DNA from: a bacterium
GTDB lineage: Bacteria > Verrucomicrobiota > Verrucomicrobiia > Limisphaerales > UBA11358
DNA: 56,504 nt
Direction of reading: 5' to 3'
Assembly (NCBI GenBank): GCA_021780375.1
Contig: JAJXYT010000118.1
Location: 1-56,504 of the forward strand
Shown: in pieces, positions 52,203-56,504 of the stretch
Layout of the letters: every line of letters starts with the position of its first letter
Position numbering within the stretch: the first letter of the stretch is position 1
Position numbers and translations under genes: made by a program
Notes under the pieces: model-generated
Databases searched by the model: none
Told to the model about the DNA's origin: nothing
What the model saw: the letters and a program-made list of their open reading frames with translations, nothing else

Positions 52203-52991
52203 CTATTTTCCCAGCAACTTGTCGAACCCTTTGATGAGGTTGCTGGTGCCAGCGCCCGCATTGTTGCCGGCGCCTTTCAGCAGGTTCCCCGCATTCTTGC
52301 CGATGTCGGAGGCAGCCTTGCTGACGGCCTTCAGCGTTGCGGTCACCACCGCGTCCAGCACACTTCGGGTCAATTCGGCCGCCGTGATGCCATCCTGGTT
52401 TTTGCCCAGATTGACCAGGTGAATCGGTGGCAGCGGAAGCGTCATTTCCTTTCCTCCCAGGTCCGTCAGGCTGACATGCACCTTGGCGCCGGTGATCAGG
52501 AGATCATCCACTTCAAGTTTCCTGGACGGTTTGGTTTGCGCGGGTGCGTTGGTCGAGACCGCACCGGGTTTTGCGGTGGTGCGGGCCGAAGCGTTTACAT
52601 TGTCCAAAATTTGGCTGAGATTATTGCCGCTGAGGCCGCCTTCAAAAGTGATTTCCGGCGATTCAATGTGAAGCGAGCGCACGACGATTTTGTCGGACAG
52701 CACAGACAGGGGATTCACGCCCACGGAGATCATCCCCGCGCTAATGGCTTGTGGGGTTTGATAACCTTCCGGGTTGCCGACGACCAAGCCCTTGATGCTG
52801 GCCGATCCGGTCAGCAACGTCAGGCGCACTTCATCCACTTTGACCGGTACCTGGGTGATCCTGGGGCCGACCGTTTCAATGCCTTTCTTTACGATGTCGC
52901 CGAGAAACATGCTGGCGACAATGCCCCCAACAATAGCCAGCACGACCAGGATCAGAACCACACTCCAGAATATCTTTTCGAGCTTTTTCAT
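52203..52991 (-). CDS. AsmA-like membrane-anchored protein
   Basis: 262 residues. One helix at 8-30 ('IFWSVVLILVVLAIVGGIVA') is followed by an AsmA-type start ('GPRITQVPVKVDEVRLTLLTG') and 'IKGLVVGNPEGYQTPQAI', 'VRSLHIESPEITFEGGLSGN', the beta-strand repeats of that family. The last 50 residues are Ala/Gly/Asn-rich and helical. AsmA-like proteins bridge inner and outer membrane and shuttle lipids; this short one contains only the first part of the usual fold. It is 103 bases upstream of the GH42 gene on the same strand, and may share its transcript. Confidence 0.75.
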   Translation of the reverse strand: MKKLEKIFWSVVLILVVLAIVGGIVASMFLGDIVKKGIETVGPRITQVPVKVDEVRLTLLTGSASIKGLVVGNPEGYQTPQAISAGMISVGVNPLSVLSDKIVVRSLHIESPEITFEGGLSGNNLSQILDNVNASARTTAKPGAVSTNAPAQTKPSRKLEVDDLLITGAKVHVSLTDLGGKEMTLPLPPIHLVNLGKNQDGITAAELTRSVLDAVVTATLKAVSKAASDIGKNAGNLLKGAGNNAGAGTSNLIKGFDKLLGK

Positions 52992-53044
52992 AATCGTACT
53001 GATTCAATACTCCGTCCGGCTTCGCCGGGCAAACTCGAAATTTC

Positions 53045-53443
53045 TCACGGCGCGAGCAGGGAGCGAATCACTTCCACCAGTTTGTTGATTTGATACGGCT
53101 TGGCCAGAAATTGGTCCGGCTGGACCGGCGAACCGATGTAAATGCCTTCATCCACCGTGCCGCTGAGCAGGATGGTTTTTTGCCGCGGGTTGAGCCGTTT
53201 GCATTCACGAATCAAATCCATGCCGTTCATCCGTCCCATGGCGTAATCGGTGACGAGGACATCCGGGGGAGATTGGGCGGCAGTGTATTCCGCCAGCGCC
53301 TTTTGTGGGTCATGAAACAGGCAAACCTCAAAACCCGCCGGTTTCAAAATCATTTCCGCCAAATCCAGCAAGACTTGTTCATCGTCCACCACGTAGATGG
53401 TGGGCGGCGAACCGGCAAGGCGGTTGCTTTCAGGCTGGCTCAT
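53045..53443 (-). CDS. Single-domain response regulator receiver protein
   Basis: 132 residues from 'MSQPESNRLAG'. It is a receiver domain only: acidic pair 'VVDDEQVLLDLA' (near 20-22), phosphoacceptor Asp in 'VLVTDYAMGRMNGMDLI' (near 66), Ser/Thr in 'ILLSGTVDEG' (near 95) and Lys in 'QFLAKPYQINKLV' (near 115). It has no output domain. It is divergent from a LuxR-type regulator, so the pair may work together as a split two-component regulator; there is no kinase nearby. Confidence 0.88.
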   Translation of the reverse strand: MSQPESNRLAGSPPTIYVVDDEQVLLDLAEMILKPAGFEVCLFHDPQKALAEYTAAQSPPDVLVTDYAMGRMNGMDLIRECKRLNPRQKTILLSGTVDEGIYIGSPVQPDQFLAKPYQINKLVEVIRSLLAP

Positions 53444-53530
53444 ACTGACCGACCGACAGGTAAACATGATTTGTCGTCAACGGCAAGGGCATTTGAGTGA
53501 TGGGACAACTTCCGGCGCGGCGAGCCGCCG

Positions 53531-54073
53531 TTGGATTTTTGGCAGGCGAATGCCTGTCGAGCCGTAATCCAAGGACGACTTTACGAAACGTATCACACCA
53601 AAGCATATAAGCTTGCCGCGAAACACGGTCCCAATGAAGTCCAAAACATGTTGGCCGTGAAATGTTTTCGTTCTTGTCGGCAGATTCGCGCAATTGCATC
53701 CTTGCGTATGCACGGCCTGGGGAACACTCGGCGCAAGTTGCGGGGATCATCACTGCTAACCGACCAGGCTTGGACTGAGACTGGCCGCACTTTGCGCCTC
53801 ACGAAGCGGGAATTGCAGATTGTCCAAGGCGTCTTTGATAATCTGCCCAAGACGGGGATTGCCGGGCGGCTCAAAATCTCGGAACACACCGTTCACACAC
53901 ATTTGAACCGCCTCTTCAAAAAACTCGCCGTCTCCACGCGCACGGAGCTGGTATTGCGCATCATGGAGCAATTGATCACCCTCACCCGTTCCGCAAACAG
54001 CACGCTCCCGCCGATATGCCGCCACCACCACGCCGGCGCCTGTTTTCTGCACAATCCGCCCGCCAAACCGTAG
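53531..54073 (+). CDS. LuxR-family DNA-binding protein with a C-terminal Cys/His motif
   Basis: Up to 180 residues; the true start is uncertain and may be much closer to the HTH. The C-terminal HTH is clear: 'LTKRELQIVQGVFDNLPKTG', 'IAGRLKISEHTVHTHLNRLF', 'KKLAVSTRTELVLRIMEQL'. The end 'TLPPICRHHHAGACFLHNP' keeps two Cys and three or more His; similar 'PPICxxxxxGxC' endings occur in other verrucomicrobial LuxR proteins I know of. Upstream residues 1-95 look only weakly coding, and may be outside the gene. It is divergent from a receiver-only regulator. Confidence 0.72.
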   Translation: MDFWQANACRAVIQGRLYETYHTKAYKLAAKHGPNEVQNMLAVKCFRSCRQIRAIASLRMHGLGNTRRKLRGSSLLTDQAWTETGRTLRLTKRELQIVQGVFDNLPKTGIAGRLKISEHTVHTHLNRLFKKLAVSTRTELVLRIMEQLITLTRSANSTLPPICRHHHAGACFLHNPPAKP

Positions 54074-54562
54074 CCGCCTCATCGGTTCCCTTCTCCGCAT
54101 CCGATGGGGAGACTTCCGGCGCTTGGGAAGCGCTGGAAGGAATTCGCGCAGTCGAAGGCCCATCGGGTCGAGCGAGTGGGCGCGAGCGAGTCGACGTGTC
54201 TGCAGGACGGATGAGGTGCGCTCCCATTTCCTCGTTTTGCTTTCCGCTTTCAGCATTTCAGCTTTTCCCTGATTGCCGGTGTAGGCCAAATAGCCGACTT
54301 GTCACGATTTTGCAATCAGCCACAATTCTAAGAACCTGGTAAAACAGTTTTCTGCTAAAGCCAACAAATCACGGTTCAGATGAAAAAATGAAAAATGTCG
54401 GCGGAAAGACCGGCCTCGCACCGCCGCCAGTTCAACCAGTCGCCGTCGGCGAATGCCTCTCCATGCCACTTCCACCTGACCAACCCAGGCAATAGATTTA
54501 AATTTTTCTCCCGCATCACCGGTTAAATCAGCAAATCAACACCTTGAGAAAATCCAAAACGC
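54074..54562. other. Gene-free stretch upstream of the SUMF1 gene
   Basis: No convincing gene. It contains a tandem-like CTTTCCGCTTTCAGCATTTC segment near 54238-54268 of the kind seen in intergenic repeats of related genomes, and an A/T-rich part (54330-54395) that could hold a promoter. No clear -35/-10 pair was found. Confidence 0.4.
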
Positions 54563-56275
54563 ATGAAAAATAAAGTTCAGAACCTGCTCCTCGCGCTGGT
54601 AATTCTCGCCGGCATCAAGCCAGCCGCCGCGCAGGGCGCGGCGTTCACCTACCAAGGACGAGTGCAGGACAACGGCACAAACTTTAACGGCGCGGGGCAA
54701 TTCAAATTTGCACTTGTCACCAGCACCAACTACAATCATCAGGCGCGCGCCGTCGCCAACATGGGCGGCATTGCGCCAAACCAGTTCGTCAGCAGCATCA
54801 GCGTTACCGACGGCGGCAGCGGCTACACGAGCGCGCCGACGGTGACGGTTTCGGGCAACGCGACGGCGCAGGCCAACGTCAGCGGCGGCGTTGTCAGCAG
54901 CATCACAGTGCTTTCGCCCGGCTCCGGCTATTCCAGCGCGCCCGCCGTCACCATCGCCCCGCCGCCGCCAAACATTTCCTACACGACTTTCTGGAGCAAC
55001 GACGGCACCAGCGTCGCGGGCAGCGAACCGGCCGCCGCCGTGAGCGTGGCCGTGAACCACGGATTGTTCACCGTGGTTTTGGGCGACACCACGCTGGCGA
55101 ACATGACGGCCATCAGCGCGTCCCTGTTTAACCAGCCGAACCTGCAACTGCAAATTTGGTTCAACGACGGCGTGAACGGCTCCGCCGCGTTGAGTCCGGT
55201 GCAAAATCTGACGCCGACGCCTTATGCGATCCTGGCCGATAGCGCGGGCAGCGCCAGCAATTTGCTGGGAACATTGCCGGCGGCGCAATTGAGCGGAACG
55301 ATTCCCGCCGGTCAATTGCCGGCCGCGGTGGTGACAAACAATGAAACGGGCCTGAACTTGAGCGGCGCGTTCAGCGGCAATGGCGGCGGGTTGACCAATG
55401 TGACGGCTGTGACGGCTGTGACGGCTGCGACGCTGGCGATTCCCGGCGGCATGGCGCTGATCCCGGCGGGGACGTTCACAATGGGGGACAATCTGGACGG
55501 CGAGGGCGATGCCATTCCCACGAACATCACGGTGTCGGCCTTTTACATGGACGTGAATCTGGTGAGCTATGCGCAATGGCAGTCGGTGTATTTTTGGGCG
55601 ACGAACCACGGGTATGGCTTTGTGGATGCCGGCGCGGGCAAGGCGGCGAATCATCCGGTGCAGACGGTGGACTGGTATGACTGTGTGAAGTGGAGCAATG
55701 CGCGGTCTCAGCAGGCGGGTTTGACGCCGGTGTATTACACGGATGCGGGCTTCACGCAGGTTTATACGAATGGGGAGGTGACGCCGTATATGAATTTGTC
55801 GGCGGCTGGGTATCGGTTGCCGACGGAAGCGGAATGGGAGAAGGCGGCGCGGGGCGGGTTGAGCGGGCAACGGTTTCCGTGGGGCAACGTCATCACGGAG
55901 AATCTGGCCAACTACGACGGAAGCACCACCTCTTATAGCTATGATTTGGGGCCGAACGGCTACAACGCCGCCTTCACGAACGGAGTGGCACCCTACACCA
56001 GTCCGGTGGGGTATTTTGCGGCGAACGGCTTTGGGCTATATGACATGGCCGGGAATGTCTTCGAGTGGTGTTGGGATTGGTATGGGACGCCCTACGGACA
56101 ACCCACCAACACCAATCCAACCGGGCCGGCCGCCGGGAGCAACCGTGTTTTGCGCGGCGGCGTTTGGAACCTCTACGCCGACTACACGCGTTGCGCCTAT
56201 CGCGGCAGCAACCACCCGGGCAGCAACTACTACGACTTCTACAATATCGGGTTTCGGTGTGTGAGGGGGCTTTAG
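54563..56275 (+). CDS. Secreted SUMF1/FGE-fold protein without the catalytic cysteines
   Basis: 570 residues. A signal peptide (1-23, '[17 protein letters not shown]') precedes a beta-rich part that includes two '[13 protein letters not shown] / [13 protein letters not shown]' units (near 83-140) and '[11 protein letters not shown]', '[17 protein letters not shown]', repeats common in exported verrucomicrobial proteins. From about 295 a complete SUMF1 domain follows: '[13 protein letters not shown]', '[17 protein letters not shown]', '[16 protein letters not shown]', '[17 protein letters not shown]', 'RVLRGGVWN' and 'IGFRCVRGL'. Active formylglycine enzymes have Cys in 'GGSWLCHxSYC'; here it is '[13 protein letters not shown]', so oxidase activity is unlikely. 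It may act as a binding module. Confidence 0.88.
   Translation: MKNKVQNLLLALVILAGIKPAAAQGAAFTYQGRVQDNGTNFNGAGQFKFALVTSTNYNHQARAVANMGGIAPNQFVSSISVTDGGSGYTSAPTVTVSGNATAQANVSGGVVSSITVLSPGSGYSSAPAVTIAPPPPNISYTTFWSNDGTSVAGSEPAAAVSVAVNHGLFTVVLGDTTLANMTAISASLFNQPNLQLQIWFNDGVNGSAALSPVQNLTPTPYAILADSAGSASNLLGTLPAAQLSGTIPAGQLPAAVVTNNETGLNLSGAFSGNGGGLTNVTAVTAVTAATLAIPGGMALIPAGTFTMGDNLDGEGDAIPTNITVSAFYMDVNLVSYAQWQSVYFWATNHGYGFVDAGAGKAANHPVQTVDWYDCVKWSNARSQQAGLTPVYYTDAGFTQVYTNGEVTPYMNLSAAGYRLPTEAEWEKAARGGLSGQRFPWGNVITENLANYDGSTTSYSYDLGPNGYNAAFTNGVAPYTSPVGYFAANGFGLYDMAGNVFEWCWDWYGTPYGQPTNTNPTGPAAGSNRVLRGGVWNLYADYTRCAYRGSNHPGSNYYDFYNIGFRCVRGL
55400..55426 (+). repeat. Nine-base tandem repeat inside the SUMF1 gene
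   Basis: GTGACGGCT is repeated three times without mismatch, encoding Val-Thr-Ala each time, with a degenerate fourth copy. Change in copy number would keep the frame. Confidence 0.85.
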
Positions 56276-56504
56276 ATTTTGCCCTTTTACCCTTTAACGC
56301 TTTTGAAAGAGCAAGTGAAATTACTTGCCGAGGGACGTGGTTAAACGAAAACCCAGCGCGCGCAGCGGTGAATTTGTTTTGAGGAAAATGGCGTGAACGG
56401 TTCAGTAATATAGTATTGACAAGCGCGGGGTGAGTTGATGGCCTTCTGACATGGCCAGAAAGTTGCGAGTGCAATTGCCAATACCCCGGCGCCATCTACC
56501 ACGT
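56276..56504. other. Gene-free end of the window
   Basis: No gene, RNA or repeat that I can support. A TTGACA at about 56415 has no matching -10 box. Confidence 0.4.

Overview
The window is typical of a free-living, Gram-negative, high-GC member of the Verrucomicrobiota, probably near the Pedosphaera/Limisphaerales group; this is inferred from gene content, not from a marker tree. Supporting signs are a TonB/ExbB/ExbD set, many secreted glycoside hydrolases, large secreted BNR and SUMF1 proteins ending in the short C-terminal modules common in that phylum, LuxR proteins ending in a Cys/His motif, and many short palindromic repeats between genes. There is no phage, plasmid, transposase, CRISPR array or rRNA.

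Layout. 1-4.4 kb: the 3' part of a YVTN-propeller/phosphoesterase gene, then poorly coding DNA. 4.4-9.9 kb: a YIP1-like membrane protein followed by a MacA/MacB-type efflux operon (adaptor, ATPase, two permeases). 10.0-13.1 kb: a tightly coupled pair of unnamed genes that look like the stator of an ion-driven motor (MotA/ExbB-like and MotB/ExbD-like), with a periplasmic coiled coil and a probable trypsin-like domain. 13.5-18.0 kb: an SNF2 helicase and, divergently, asd behind a consensus promoter. 18.0-20.1 kb: tonB-exbB-exbD. 20.3-27.8 kb: tRNA-Pro, a FecR protein with a His-rich tail, a GH43 enzyme, trmB, an SMP-30 lactonase and small membrane proteins. 28-30.2 kb: uvrB. 30.4-34.3 kb: an MFS transporter, a GH43-like enzyme and an esterase. 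34.4-35.4 kb: a Phd/RelE-type toxin-antitoxin pair and a 5'-truncated gene. 35.4-42.6 kb: housekeeping genes (rpsA, folA, thyA, a thioesterase, ruvX, truA, trmL, tRNA-Val). 42.9-56.3 kb: a phospholipase D-like lipoprotein, a very large BNR protein, a GT21/HpnI-like glycosyltransferase with a GH42 protein, an AsmA-like protein, a receiver-only response regulator divergent from a LuxR protein, and a secreted SUMF1 protein.

The most unusual feature is a set of short palindromic elements, about 20 in at least ten sequence families (called A-N here). Most lie between genes, but several have entered genes. One is carried in frame inside uvrB, one inside the phosphoesterase gene and one at the start of the GH43 gene, and one forms the last residues of the ABC ATPase. 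At least five genes (exbB, trmB, truA, folA and the RelE-like toxin) take their stop codon from an element edge. This resembles the Rickettsia palindromic elements, but in a different phylum and with several families at once.

The second candidate for a new system is the motor-like pair at 10.0-13.1 kb, which sits about 5 kb from a canonical ExbB/ExbD set and so can be compared with it directly.
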